64,000 nucleotides of DNA from Microlunatus endophyticus (GCF_014646195.1 NZ_BMMZ01000015.1:1-64000), one strand, 5' to 3'; numbered from the stretch's first letter, positions 51,223-60,255 are shown. Numbers and translations are program-made. Notes: generated by a model not told the origin, from the sequence alone.

Positions 51223-51426
51223 TATTCCCTGGGCCGGTTTCCTGGTCGCCGCCGGTGGTGGCCCAAGACCGTCTCGACTTGGCAGACCTTTCGAACTGGC
51301 CCCAGCGTGCCGCCAATTCCTGTGACCGAACACAGGAAGGTAATCCCCTGGGATCGTAGGATTTTGCCGACCCGGCCGCTTCTTTCGACGACTGTGTCAT
51401 CGACGACATCGCCTCAGAATCGAGCT

Positions 51427-53091
51427 CTAGACAGTTGCCTTGACGATTTCGGAACGCCCGAGTTCATGGCCGTTCTTGTCTACTGCGAGGGCCTGGAAAT
51501 AGGGTCCGGTGCTGTTGACCGCGACGGCTGTCTCGAAGCCTTGTCGGGCGGCGGTGGCGTGGTGTTTCAGGCCGGCCTTGGTTCCGCCGGCCCGCACGCG
51601 CCAGGTGGCGACCCGGGTCGCGCCGTTCCAGCTGATGTAGACGGTCGCGCCGCCGGCGGCGTTGGTGCCGACGGCCAGCGCTGGTTTGTCGGTCGGGTTG
51701 CCGATCCAGTCGGCGCCGAAGGCGCGGTAGGACTGGATGTTGTTGGGCATTTTGGCGTCCAGCAGCAGGCTGCCGTCGGCGGCGTATTCGGAGAAATATG
51801 GTTCGGAGCCCCAGCCGACCACGTAGTGGCCGTTCGTCAGCTGGTTGACGTTGCCCATCGTGACTGACAGCAGCTTGGCCGGATGGGTGAGGGACCGGAC
51901 CATCGTGACGGTGTGGGCATCGGTGTTGATCTTGAGCCGTAGGGCCCGGGATTGGGGTTCCATCGCCGGCGAGCCGCCGTTGTCGAAGAGAAGGACCTCA
52001 TCGACGCCGACCATGGAAGCGGAATGTTGGTAGTAAAAGCGGGTGCCGACCTGGTGTTCGAAGTCGGACTTCTTCCCGCCGAGCTGCCAGATGATCTTGC
52101 CGGTTCGTTTGTCGATCTTGTACACCGCGCAGGTGTTTCGTGACGAGATCAGGAGGGTGTGTTCGTCGATCTCGTCGATGGAGTTGATGTGGAAGTAGTC
52201 CAGCTGCGTGGTGGGGTCGGCGCTGGCCTTCTTGTACGTCATCTCAGGGCTGACATGGTCCAGGCTGTCCCAGCTGAAGATCAACCGTCCGGTGGCGATG
52301 TCGATCTCCTGGACGACGCCGCTGACGATGGTGCCGCGTCGAAGGCCCCTGATCGCGGTGAGATCGGTGGTGCTGGTGCGGTAGGCGGTGATCAGTGCGG
52401 TGTCGCGTGACGTGATGCGGAACTCGTGCAGGTCGACCTTCAAGCCGCCAACCGCTTTGATGGTTGCGACGGTCGTGTAATGGCTGTCGACGATTTTCGC
52501 GGTGCCTTTGCCGTAGCCGTTGGCTGACTTGCCTTCGTACCAGGTCAGCACCGGTTGGCCGCGATATGTCTGCACCCGCAAGTCCATTGCGCGTTTCTGG
52601 ATCGGTTGCGCCGACGGCTGGAACCAGACCACGTGGCCAGTAGGTTCGATGATCATCGGGCCTACCTGGTAGTTGATCGGAGCCGATGGCGTGTAGGCCT
52701 TGGGCGTCAGGAAGTAGTACGGCGCCAATTGGGGGGCCGATGTTGTGCCGGTCTGCTGCGGTGACGTCGCATTCGAATCGGGCTCAGGAGATCGGTCCGA
52801 TCCGAAAAGGTGCGTCACTTGCACAGGTGGTGGCTGCAGGTCGGGCCTGCTCCTGAATCTCCCTGCTCCGGAGCCCGACGTCTCAGTGGTGGTGGACGCC
52901 GTACTGGTTGGCGTCGTCGTGGCCGACGCAGAGCCCGCGTCGGTCGATGCGCCACCGGAGTCGTGGGTTCCGATCCGGTAGCCGACCGATCCTGCCGCGA
53001 TCGTCAGTCCTCCGGCCGTACCGGCAGCGACCGCGAGCAGGCGTCGTCGGGTCAGCCGTGTCTCGTCGTCGCGCACAAGCGTCAGTTTCAA
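51427..53091 (-). CDS. Secreted arylsulfotransferase (ASST)-family protein, Tat signal
   Basis: The 554-residue protein has TRRRLLAVAAGTAGGLTIAA near residue 14-33, a twin-arginine-type signal. A Ser/Thr/Pro-rich linker follows to about 100, then a beta-propeller domain with repeats such as GPMIIEPTGHVVWFQPS, VVQEIDIATGRLIFSWDSLD and FHINSIDEIDEHTLLISSRN. This matches the Arylsulfotran_2 group. Whether it transfers sulfate is unproven. The start is uncertain: TTG at 53091 lies inside a palindrome and an in-frame GTG follows five codons later. Neither has a clear ribosome site. Confidence 0.8.
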   Translation of the reverse strand: MKLTLVRDDETRLTRRRLLAVAAGTAGGLTIAAGSVGYRIGTHDSGGASTDAGSASATTTPTSTASTTTETSGSGAGRFRSRPDLQPPPVQVTHLFGSDRSPEPDSNATSPQQTGTTSAPQLAPYYFLTPKAYTPSAPINYQVGPMIIEPTGHVVWFQPSAQPIQKRAMDLRVQTYRGQPVLTWYEGKSANGYGKGTAKIVDSHYTTVATIKAVGGLKVDLHEFRITSRDTALITAYRTSTTDLTAIRGLRRGTIVSGVVQEIDIATGRLIFSWDSLDHVSPEMTYKKASADPTTQLDYFHINSIDEIDEHTLLISSRNTCAVYKIDKRTGKIIWQLGGKKSDFEHQVGTRFYYQHSASMVGVDEVLLFDNGGSPAMEPQSRALRLKINTDAHTVTMVRSLTHPAKLLSVTMGNVNQLTNGHYVVGWGSEPYFSEYAADGSLLLDAKMPNNIQSYRAFGADWIGNPTDKPALAVGTNAAGGATVYISWNGATRVATWRVRAGGTKAGLKHHATAARQGFETAVAVNSTGPYFQALAVDKNGHELGRSEIVKATV

Positions 53092-53102
53092 CGATGAAAC
53101 TG
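53083..53102. promoter_or_regulatory. Palindrome over the start of the ASST-family gene
   Basis: CAGTTTCA-ACGA-TGAAACTG is a perfect inverted repeat with 8-base arms covering the TTG start codon region. Its GTTTCA half-site also occurs in the palindrome at 32536-32555. Confidence 0.5.
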
Positions 53103-53258
53103 TGTAAGGGATGTGATCGACCGTACTGTGCGGCGAAGCGTTCAGTGATCACCGGGCCTCGTCCCGGTATGCGAGACCGTTCGGATCCAGGCCGTCACCG
53201 GGCGAGCGCCACCGATCATCTCGGGAATAGCCTCCACGGCGACTCGGTTCGCCCGGAC

Positions 53259-53906
53259 ATGACCACTATTGGAATCATCGGCTCCGGCAACATCGGCACT
53301 GCTGTCGCCAAGGCCGCGATCGCCATCGGCGAAGACGTCGTCATCTCCAACTCCCGCGGCCCGGAAAGCCTGGCCGACAAGATCGCCGAGCTCGGCCCGA
53401 AGGCGAAGGCCGGCACCGTCGTCGAGGCCGCCGCGGCCGGAGACCTGGTCCTCGTCGCGATCCCGCTGGCGGCGATCACCGCGCTGAACCCGGCCGACTT
53501 CGACGGCAAGGTCGTGATAGACGCCAACAACTACTACCCGCAGCGCGACGGCCAGATCGCCGAGCTCGACGACGAGTCGACCACCACCAGCGAGCTGCTG
53601 CAGCGTCAGCTTCCGGGCGCGAAGGTCGTGAAGGCGTTCAACCACATCCAAGCCGCCCAGATCCTCACCACGGCGACGGAGGCCGGCACCGAGAGCCGGC
53701 GGGCACTGATCGTCGCCGGTGATGACCAGGCGGCCAAGGATGCCGTAGCGGCCTTCCTGGATGCGATCGGCTTCGACGCCCTGGACATCGGCCCGCTCTC
53801 CGAGGGCTGGCGGATCCAGCGCGACACGCCTGGCTACGTCCAGCAGCTCGATCGTGAGGGGTTGCGGGAGGCCGTCTCGCAGGCCAAGCGCTACGCCGAT
53901 ATGTGA
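53259..53906 (+). CDS. NADPH-dependent F420 reductase-like oxidoreductase
   Basis: The 215-residue protein begins TTIGIIGSGNIGTAVAKAA, a dinucleotide loop, followed by VVISNSRGPES near residue 28-38, the NADP-phosphate-binding pattern of F420H2:NADP+ oxidoreductases. VLVAIPLAAI and VVKAFNHIQAAQI match the rest of the domain. Many such proteins act on other substrates, so F420 use is likely but not certain. Confidence 0.88.
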   Translation: MTTIGIIGSGNIGTAVAKAAIAIGEDVVISNSRGPESLADKIAELGPKAKAGTVVEAAAAGDLVLVAIPLAAITALNPADFDGKVVIDANNYYPQRDGQIAELDDESTTTSELLQRQLPGAKVVKAFNHIQAAQILTTATEAGTESRRALIVAGDDQAAKDAVAAFLDAIGFDALDIGPLSEGWRIQRDTPGYVQQLDREGLREAVSQAKRYADM

Positions 53907-53924
53907 GCTCGCCCGGACAAGGTC

Positions 53925-54040
53925 CTCGCTTCCCGGTGTTTCCGCTATCAGCGTCCTCGCTTCAGCTCCGTGCGTTCGCTTCTCGGGCAAGGGAAGCGAG
54001 CGCAGGAACGGGAAGCGAGGGCCGTATGAAGGGAAGCGAG
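53925..54040. repeat. GAAGCGAGG repeats between convergent genes
   Basis: CCTCGCTTCCC near 53925 and a second CCTCGCTTC face about three later copies of GGGAAGCGAG. Several alternative hairpins are possible. It occupies most of the 155-bp gap between the F420-type gene and the FMN reductase gene and may serve as a two-way terminator. Confidence 0.6.
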
Positions 54041-54061
54041 GGACGTACGAGGCCGGGCGGG

Positions 54062-54775
54062 TCAGCCCGTGGGCGGCTTCGGCGGAGCGGAACCGCCGGT
54101 GGCCAGGCGCATCAGATCGGTGTCGAGGTCGATCTCGGTCTCGGCTCCGCCGGCGCTGCCGTAGCTGTGCTGGTAGCGATGCCAGGACGCTTCCTTGATC
54201 TTGGTAGCCAGCTCGGCCTCGATCAGCAGCACCAGCTCGGTCGCGGCCCGGTCGATGCGCTTGGTGAGTTCGTCGCTGCTCCAGTCCTCGCTCGCGGCGA
54301 ACAGCGAGGTCGGCACCGACAGCGTACGGAGATAGGCGAACTGCGAACGAAGTTGATCATCGACCACCAGCGCATGCCGGGCCGTCCCTGCGGTCGCGGC
54401 GAGGATTACCGGCTTCGCGATCAGCAGGTCGTTGTCCAGCGATTGGAAGAACGACGTGAAGAGTCCGCTCGGGCCGGCCTTGTAGACCGGGGTGCTGACA
54501 ATCAGACCGTCGGCCCGGCCGAGCGCTTCGACCGCGTCGGTCATCTTCGGGCCCAACAGCTGCGAGGTGATCGCCGTCCCGATCTCCGGGGCCAGTTCGC
54601 GCAGGCTGATCGTGGTGATCAGCACCGTGTTGCCGCGTTCCCGGGCGAGCGCCGCGACCCGGTCGGCCGTACGGTCAGCCAGCAGTCGGGTCGACGAAGG
54701 ATCACTCGTCCCGCCGCTCACCACGGCCAGGTGGTAGGTCCGGCCGGCCGGCGGTTGATCACTGGCGTTGGTCAT
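54062..54775 (-). CDS. NADPH-dependent FMN reductase (CE1759-type)
   Basis: The 237-residue flavodoxin-like protein has VVSGGTSDPSSTRLLADR near residue 18-35 (phosphate loop), VSTPVYKAGPSGLFTSFFQS near 94-113 (flavin site) and LAATAGTARHALVVDDQLR near 126-144. It supplies reduced FMN, most likely to the luciferase-like monooxygenase in the same operon. It overlaps the marR gene by 17 bp. Confidence 0.9.
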   Translation of the reverse strand: MTNASDQPPAGRTYHLAVVSGGTSDPSSTRLLADRTADRVAALARERGNTVLITTISLRELAPEIGTAITSQLLGPKMTDAVEALGRADGLIVSTPVYKAGPSGLFTSFFQSLDNDLLIAKPVILAATAGTARHALVVDDQLRSQFAYLRTLSVPTSLFAASEDWSSDELTKRIDRAATELVLLIEAELATKIKEASWHRYQHSYGSAGGAETEIDLDTDLMRLATGGSAPPKPPTG

Positions 54776-55223
54776 CGTGGGTGTTCCTTGCTGCAAGCTT
54801 GCGGCAGATCGATTCGAGTTGACGCAATTCGTCCGGGTCGAGGGTGGCACCGACGGTCCGTGAGACGCCGACCGCATGCCGGCCACCGATCGCGCGCTGG
54901 CGATCGGCGCCCAGGTCGGTCAGCGACAACCGTACGCTGCGGCCGTCCTGCGCGTCCTTGGTCCGTTCCACCAGCCCGCGCTCGACGAGGCGGTCGACCA
55001 TCCGGGACAACGCCGGTTGGCTGAGCAGCACGTTGCGGTGCAGTTCGCTCGGCCGGATCGGTCCACCGCATTTGGACAGCGTGTAGAGCACGTCGTACTC
55101 CCGCATGCTGATCCCGTCCCAGACGTCCTGGGCGTCCAGTTCCTTGATCAACACTGCATGTGCGGTCAGCAGCGCTTCCCACGCGTCGTTGGCCAATCGG
55201 CTCTTGGAGACCATGATCAGCAT
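54759..55223 (-). CDS. MarR-family transcriptional regulator
   Basis: The 154-residue protein has the MarR layout: SMREYDVLYTLSKCGGPIRP near residue 39-58, SELHRNVLLSQPALSRMVDR near 59-78, and wing residues AQDGRSVRLSLTDLG. It lies between the monooxygenase and the FMN reductase (overlapping the latter), so it is probably a co-transcribed autorepressor acting at the palindrome near 56470. A second ATG at 55214 is possible. Confidence 0.92.
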   Translation of the reverse strand: MLIMVSKSRLANDAWEALLTAHAVLIKELDAQDVWDGISMREYDVLYTLSKCGGPIRPSELHRNVLLSQPALSRMVDRLVERGLVERTKDAQDGRSVRLSLTDLGADRQRAIGGRHAVGVSRTVGATLDPDELRQLESICRKLAARNTHDDQRQ

Positions 55224-55237
55224 CCAGCTCGGCGCGC

Positions 55238-56425
55238 TCAGACGATGCTCGGGTAGGTGACCTGGACATCGTCGCTGTCCTGGTAGGGCGAGGCACCGGT
55301 GACATTGTCGCCGCGGTTGGCATTCGGGCGCGGCTGGCGGGCCGGCTGATCACCGTACTTGGCCTTGACCAGGCCCTCGTGGGTCGGCGCGTCGGCGGAC
55401 TCCGGATCCTTGCGGGATTCGAGTTCCTTGCGCAGCACCGGGATGACCTCCTCGCCCAGCAGGTCGAGCTGGTTGAGCACGGTCTTCAACGGCAGGCCAG
55501 CATGGTCCATCAGGAACAGCTGGCGCTGGTAGTCGCCGAACGTGTCGTGGAAGGTCAGCGTCTTCTCGATCACTTCCTGCGGGCTGCCGACGGTCAGGGG
55601 TGTCATCTGACTGAAGTCCTCAAGACTCGGGCCGTGGCCGTAGACCGGCGCCTCGTCGAAATAGGGCCGGAACTCGGCGTACGCGTCCTGGGACTTCCTG
55701 GCGATGTAGGCCTGACCGCCGAGTCCGACGATCGCCTGCTTCTTCGTGCCGTGGCCGTAGTGCTCGAACCGCTGCCGGTAGAAGTTGATCAACCGCAGCG
55801 AGTGCGATGTCGGCCAGAAGATGTGGTTGGCGAAGAAACCGTTGCCGTAGAAGGCTGCCTGCTCGGCGATCTCCGGGGTCCGGATCGAACCGTGCCAGAC
55901 GAAGGGCGGTACGTCATCCAATGGTCGGGGCGTGGAGGTGAAACCCTGCAGGGCCGTACGGTACTGGCCTTCCCAGTCCACGACGTCCTCCCGCCAGAGC
56001 CGGTGCAGCAGGTTGTAGTTCTCCAGTGCGAGCGGCAGTCCCTGGCGGATGTCGGCCCCGAACCACGGGTAGACCGGTGCGGTATTGCCGCGGCCGATCA
56101 TCAGATCCATTCGGCCGTCGGACACGTGCTGGAGCATCGCGTACTCCTCGGCGATCCGGACCGGGTCGTTGGTGGTGATCAAGGTCGTCGCCGTCGTGAC
56201 GATCAAGCGCTTGGTGGTTGCGGCGATCGCGGCCAGCAGGGTGGTGGGGGAGGACGAGAAGAACGGCGGATTGTGGTGCTCGCCGATCGCGAACACGTCC
56301 AGGCCGACCTCCTCGGCCTTCTGGGCGATCCTGATCACCGCGTCGATCCGTTCCGCTTCGCTCGGCGTCACACCGGACACCGGGTCGCGGGTGATGTCGC
56401 TGACCGAGAAGATTCCGAACTGCAT
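55238..56425 (-). CDS. Luciferase-like FMN-dependent monooxygenase (CE1758-type)
   Basis: The 395-residue LLM-class protein starts MQFGIFSVSDIT and shows AIGEHHNPPFFSSSPTTLLA near residue 47-66, IVTTATTLI and DLMIGRGNTAPVYPWFG, the flavin barrel segments. Such enzymes insert oxygen using FMNH2 supplied by a partner reductase, here encoded two genes downstream. The ATG at 56425 is chosen over an upstream ATG because GGGAGA lies six bases before it. Confidence 0.92.
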   Translation of the reverse strand: MQFGIFSVSDITRDPVSGVTPSEAERIDAVIRIAQKAEEVGLDVFAIGEHHNPPFFSSSPTTLLAAIAATTKRLIVTTATTLITTNDPVRIAEEYAMLQHVSDGRMDLMIGRGNTAPVYPWFGADIRQGLPLALENYNLLHRLWREDVVDWEGQYRTALQGFTSTPRPLDDVPPFVWHGSIRTPEIAEQAAFYGNGFFANHIFWPTSHSLRLINFYRQRFEHYGHGTKKQAIVGLGGQAYIARKSQDAYAEFRPYFDEAPVYGHGPSLEDFSQMTPLTVGSPQEVIEKTLTFHDTFGDYQRQLFLMDHAGLPLKTVLNQLDLLGEEVIPVLRKELESRKDPESADAPTHEGLVKAKYGDQPARQPRPNANRGDNVTGASPYQDSDDVQVTYPSIV

Positions 56426-56468
56426 CACTGTCTCCCTTGCTGCGGCGGGTTCGCGACCCACCATATTT

Positions 56469-56482
56469 CATGCATTTGCATG
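56469..56482. promoter_or_regulatory. Candidate MarR operator upstream of the monooxygenase operon
   Basis: CATGCATTTGCATG is a perfect inverted repeat (6-base arms) 43 bp upstream of the monooxygenase start. The surrounding AT-rich stretch is where the operon promoter is expected. Confidence 0.6.
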
Positions 56483-56535
56483 TATCAACGAGGATCGGTC
56501 ACTGTTATTCCCGGCATCGGGGGATCAGTCGGTCG

Positions 56536-56892
56536 TCAGTCGAAGAGCAACACCAACCGGCCGCGTACGCTGCCGGCCTCGAAGCGCCGATGTGCCCCGG
56601 CTGCCCGCTCGGCCGGGTAGGTGCCGGCCACGCGCAACGTCAGGACGCCCGCCTCGGCCTGCTCGCGCAGCCGGTCGAGTGCGGCATGGTCGCGAGCGGG
56701 CTCGCGGACCAGCACCGGCTGCACCCGCACCCCGCGCCGGCCGTCGCCGGTGTAGCCACGCACCGTCGCCACCGCACCGCCATCCTTGACGGCCGGCAGC
56801 GCCAGTGCTCCGAGCAGCGCTCCGTCAGCCAGGCCGTCGACGCCGGTGGGGTACTCGGCGCGGACCAGGTCGGCGAAGTCCTGGTCGCTCAC
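56536..56892 (-). pseudogene. C-terminal fragment of a quinone oxidoreductase-like gene
   Basis: The 118 residues match only the last third of NADP-dependent medium-chain oxidoreductases (FADLVRAEYPTGVDGLADGA, then VLTLRVAGTYPAERAAGAHR and RGRLVLLF at the end). The N-terminal catalytic and most of the cofactor domain are absent. A GTG at 56892 overlaps the GH3 stop codon (GTGA), so the fragment may still be translated. It probably formed when the GH3 gene replaced its 5' part. Confidence 0.75.
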
Positions 56893-59147
56893 CCTTGCAT
56901 CGTGATCGCCGACTCCGGCGGTTCCCCCGGGCCGTCGAGACTCGGCCACAGCACCACAGTCGGCGCCGGCGCCGAGCCGGTCGAGGGTGCATCCAGCCCT
57001 AGTGCCGCGATCGCGTACGGATCGATCCGTAGGTCGACCTCTGCCGTCGCGCCGGCGGCCAGGGCGACGGCGGTGAAGCCGAGCAGCACCGCCCGTCGCG
57101 GCAGCAGTCCGGGAGTCCTGCTCCGGCCGTACAGTTGGACGATCTGCCGGCCTTCCCGGCCGGAGTGGTTGGTCAGGTCGGCGGACACGACGGCCCCGGC
57201 GAGGTCTGGTCCACCGGTATTCCGTGGCACGCCGAGCGACCAGGTCGTGTAGCCGAGACCCGAGCCGAAGCGGAACAGCGCCGACGACTCGGAGTCGGCA
57301 TACCGCCGGCTCGCGCCGAGGCGCTCGTTGTAAGCCACCGGTAGACTTGCACTGGTCCGTGGCAGTGAGACCGGCAGCCGGCCGACCGGTTCCCGGTCGC
57401 CCATGATCAACTCGGCGACCAACCGACCCCCGTCAGGTCCGGGATAGCCCGCCCACAGCAGCGCCCGACTGTGATCGACGACGCCCTGCAGGCCGAGTGG
57501 TCGACCGGCGATCATCACGCTGATGATCGGCGTTCCGGTTGCGGCGACGGCCTCCACCAGCTGCTGCTGGGCTGCGGGCAGCGCCACCTCCGCGACGTCG
57601 ACGCCCTCACCGCCGGTGGCGGCGACCGCTCCGGTCAACTCGGCGGCACCGTTGTCGGCAAAGGCATCGGCATAGTGCCGCACGCTGCTTCCACCCAGCA
57701 CCATGATCACCAGATCCGAATCCTCGGCGGCCGCCACAGCGCAGTCGAGTCCGCCCGGGAGTGGTTCGGTCAGCCGGCTCCCGGCCTCGTGCCGTATCCG
57801 GCCGGCGCCGATCCGGTCGCGGAGTCCGGCCAGCACGGTCGTCCCCGCTCCGTCCGGCAACGGGGGCACGTAGTCGCCGAGCAGGCAGTCCCGGTCGTCG
57901 GCGTTGGGGCCGATGACCGCGATCCGTCCCGGTGCTCCGAGGGGCAGCAGACGGTCATCGTTGATCAGCAGCACCGGGGTCGCCGCCACAAGATCATCCG
58001 CCGACCGCGGGGTGGGGAAGACCGGCAGCGGAGCGGGTGGATCGAGCAGGCCGAGTTCGATCTTGACCCGGAGCACCCGCATGCAGGCCCGGTCGATCAG
58101 TGCCTCGTCGATCAGCCCGGCCCCGACCGCCTCCTCCAACGACAGATACGCCTCGTCACACAAGCTCAGATCGACTCCCGCCCGCAGCGCGACCGCGGCG
58201 GTCTCGACCGCTGACGAGGTGGTCCGGCCGAGTTGATCAATGGCGCCGAGGTCGGCCATCACGATGCCGCCGAAACCCCACTGGTCCCGCAGCAGCCCAG
58301 TCAGCAGCCATTCGTTGGCCACGCAGGGGATCCCGTCGATCTCGTTGTAGGCCGCCATCACCCCGACGGCTCCGGCGTCGATCCCGGCCCGGACGGCAGG
58401 CAGGTGGAGCTCGTCGAGTTCGCGTGGCCCGATCGGCGCACCGGCGCCGTTACGGCCGCCGACCGCCGCACCCTGGCCCGCGAAGTGCTTCAGCACCACA
58501 CCGATGCCGGGCTCGGACCGCAGTCCCCGGACTTGCGCCGCAGTGAAGCGGGAAGCCAGCAACGGGTCCTCACCGAAACACTCCTCGGACCGGCCCCACC
58601 GCGGGTCACGCAACAGATCGAGTCCCGACGCCAGGGCGATGTGCGCACCGCGAGCGCGCAGTTCGCGACCGACGTGGGCGAACGCCTCGGCGAGCAGGTC
58701 CGGACGCCAGGTCGCGGCGCTGCCCAGGTTGGTCGGCAGCAGCGTGCCGCCCAGCGCCTGGTGGCCGTGCGGCGCTTCCTCCACGATCAGCGCCGGGATG
58801 CCGAGCCGCGAGGAGGCCACCACCTGCTCCTGCACCATCGCCGTGATCTCGGCCGACAACGCCGGATCGGCTCCGGTGGTCCAGTCCCGCCCGGACCAGG
58901 CGTCGGCGCGCAACAGCCCGTAGATCGCCCCGAGACCGCCGAAGCGGTCGAGCTCGGCATCGAGGGTCTCGGTCAGCGTCACCTCCGGGCCGCGGCGCTG
59001 CCACAACTGCCAGCCGAGCGGTCGCTGGTTGAGCTGGCCGATCTTCTCCCGCAGCGTCAGCCGGCCGAGCAGATCGTCAACCCTGGCTTCGATCCCCAGG
59101 GTGTTGTCCCGGTACGGCTCGGTGCCTGCCTGTGGCGAGTTGATCAT
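56889..59147 (-). CDS. Glycoside hydrolase family 3 (beta-glucosidase/xylosidase-like)
   Basis: The 752-residue protein has the GH3 barrel, with KIGQLNQRPLG near residue 36-46, LRDPRWGRSEECFGEDPLLA near 181-200 and VLKHFAGQGA near 222-231. The nucleophile Asp is in GIVMADLGAIDQL near 291-303. A second alpha/beta domain (IAVIGPNADD) and a C-terminal fibronectin-III-like domain follow. No signal peptide is seen, so it probably hydrolyses imported oligosaccharides. It starts 20 bp after the kinase-like gene. Confidence 0.93.
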   Translation of the reverse strand: MINSPQAGTEPYRDNTLGIEARVDDLLGRLTLREKIGQLNQRPLGWQLWQRRGPEVTLTETLDAELDRFGGLGAIYGLLRADAWSGRDWTTGADPALSAEITAMVQEQVVASSRLGIPALIVEEAPHGHQALGGTLLPTNLGSAATWRPDLLAEAFAHVGRELRARGAHIALASGLDLLRDPRWGRSEECFGEDPLLASRFTAAQVRGLRSEPGIGVVLKHFAGQGAAVGGRNGAGAPIGPRELDELHLPAVRAGIDAGAVGVMAAYNEIDGIPCVANEWLLTGLLRDQWGFGGIVMADLGAIDQLGRTTSSAVETAAVALRAGVDLSLCDEAYLSLEEAVGAGLIDEALIDRACMRVLRVKIELGLLDPPAPLPVFPTPRSADDLVAATPVLLINDDRLLPLGAPGRIAVIGPNADDRDCLLGDYVPPLPDGAGTTVLAGLRDRIGAGRIRHEAGSRLTEPLPGGLDCAVAAAEDSDLVIMVLGGSSVRHYADAFADNGAAELTGAVAATGGEGVDVAEVALPAAQQQLVEAVAATGTPIISVMIAGRPLGLQGVVDHSRALLWAGYPGPDGGRLVAELIMGDREPVGRLPVSLPRTSASLPVAYNERLGASRRYADSESSALFRFGSGLGYTTWSLGVPRNTGGPDLAGAVVSADLTNHSGREGRQIVQLYGRSRTPGLLPRRAVLLGFTAVALAAGATAEVDLRIDPYAIAALGLDAPSTGSAPAPTVVLWPSLDGPGEPPESAITMQG

Positions 59148-59166
59148 GGTGGACCAACCTACGCGA

Positions 59167-60045
59167 TCAACTCCGCCCGAGCAGTGACCGGGCGGTTGCC
59201 CCGGCCTGTGCGCCGTAGCCGCCGCCGAAGATCACGGTGTGCACCAGCAAGGGGAACAGTTGATGCAGGCCCACCCGGTGCTGCCAGCCGGCTGCCAGTG
59301 GATGCACCTGCTGATAGCCGTCGAGCACGACGGAGAGATACGGCAGACTGAAGAGAGCCAACATCGCCAGGTCGGTCTCGCGATGGCCGCCGTACGCCGC
59401 CGGGTCGATCAGGACTGCTTCGCCGCCGGCCCAGAGCACGTTGCCGGACCAGAGATCACCGTGGAGCCGGCTCGGCGGCTCGGCCGGGCCGGCGAGATCG
59501 GGCAGCCGGTGGATCACCTGCTCGACCGCGTGACGATCATGGTCGCCGATCGTCTCGGCCGCCACTGCCCGGTCCAGGAACGGTTGCAGCCGTGCCCGGG
59601 CGTAGAAGTCCGGCCAGCCCGTCGCCACGGATCCGGCCGGCAGCGGCTCGGAGGCGATCATGCTGTCCACCTCGCGTCCGAAGCCGGGGGAGCCGGCGTC
59701 GTGAGTGATCGCCAGCCGTCGCCCGAAGTCGGCGGCGGTCCGTCGCGACGGTCTTTCCGGCACGATCCGTTCCAGCACCAGCAGCCCGGGACCGGCGGCC
59801 AGCACTGCTGCCGTCCGGACCCCGCCCTGGACCATTCCGAGCCAGCGAAGTCCCCAGGCCTCGTGATCGAAGAAGCCGGGCGGGGCGTTCCGCTGCGCCT
59901 TCGCGAAGACGGTCCGGCCGTCACCGAGTTCGGCGAGATACGGCCGCCCGAAACCCTCGCCGCCGAGCGGCGTCAGCCGTCGCACCTCGACGCCGAGTAG
60001 GGCCGCGAGTTCCTGCTGTGGCCACTGCGTCCGCGAGCCGTCCAT
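59167..60045 (-). CDS. Fructosamine kinase-family protein
   Basis: The 292-residue protein has an aminoglycoside-phosphotransferase fold: LTPLGGEGFGRPYLAEL near residue 24-40 (nucleotide loop), VFAKAQ (Lys), the catalytic loop SRLHGDLWSGNVLW near 193-206 and LIDPAAYGGHRETDLAML near 212-229. Fructosamine kinases phosphorylate glycated amines so that they break down. It is upstream of GH3 in the same direction. Confidence 0.92.
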   Translation of the reverse strand: MDGSRTQWPQQELAALLGVEVRRLTPLGGEGFGRPYLAELGDGRTVFAKAQRNAPPGFFDHEAWGLRWLGMVQGGVRTAAVLAAGPGLLVLERIVPERPSRRTAADFGRRLAITHDAGSPGFGREVDSMIASEPLPAGSVATGWPDFYARARLQPFLDRAVAAETIGDHDRHAVEQVIHRLPDLAGPAEPPSRLHGDLWSGNVLWAGGEAVLIDPAAYGGHRETDLAMLALFSLPYLSVVLDGYQQVHPLAAGWQHRVGLHQLFPLLVHTVIFGGGYGAQAGATARSLLGRS

Positions 60046-60255
60046 CCCGGCCAGCTTAGGCGCCGGGACCGACCTGCCGCTTGTTCCTGTCGGCGTAAGG
60101 CACCTTAGGCCGTGGTCCGAGGCACCTCAGACCAGCGCCGGGCCCGGAACGGTCGCGAAGATACGGCACTTGCCCGATGCCCGGGACCCCGCCTCAGAAC
60201 GAGCATTGAGTCATCAGGGCAGACGGTGCAGCCCACGAGGAGACCAGGAGGAGAA

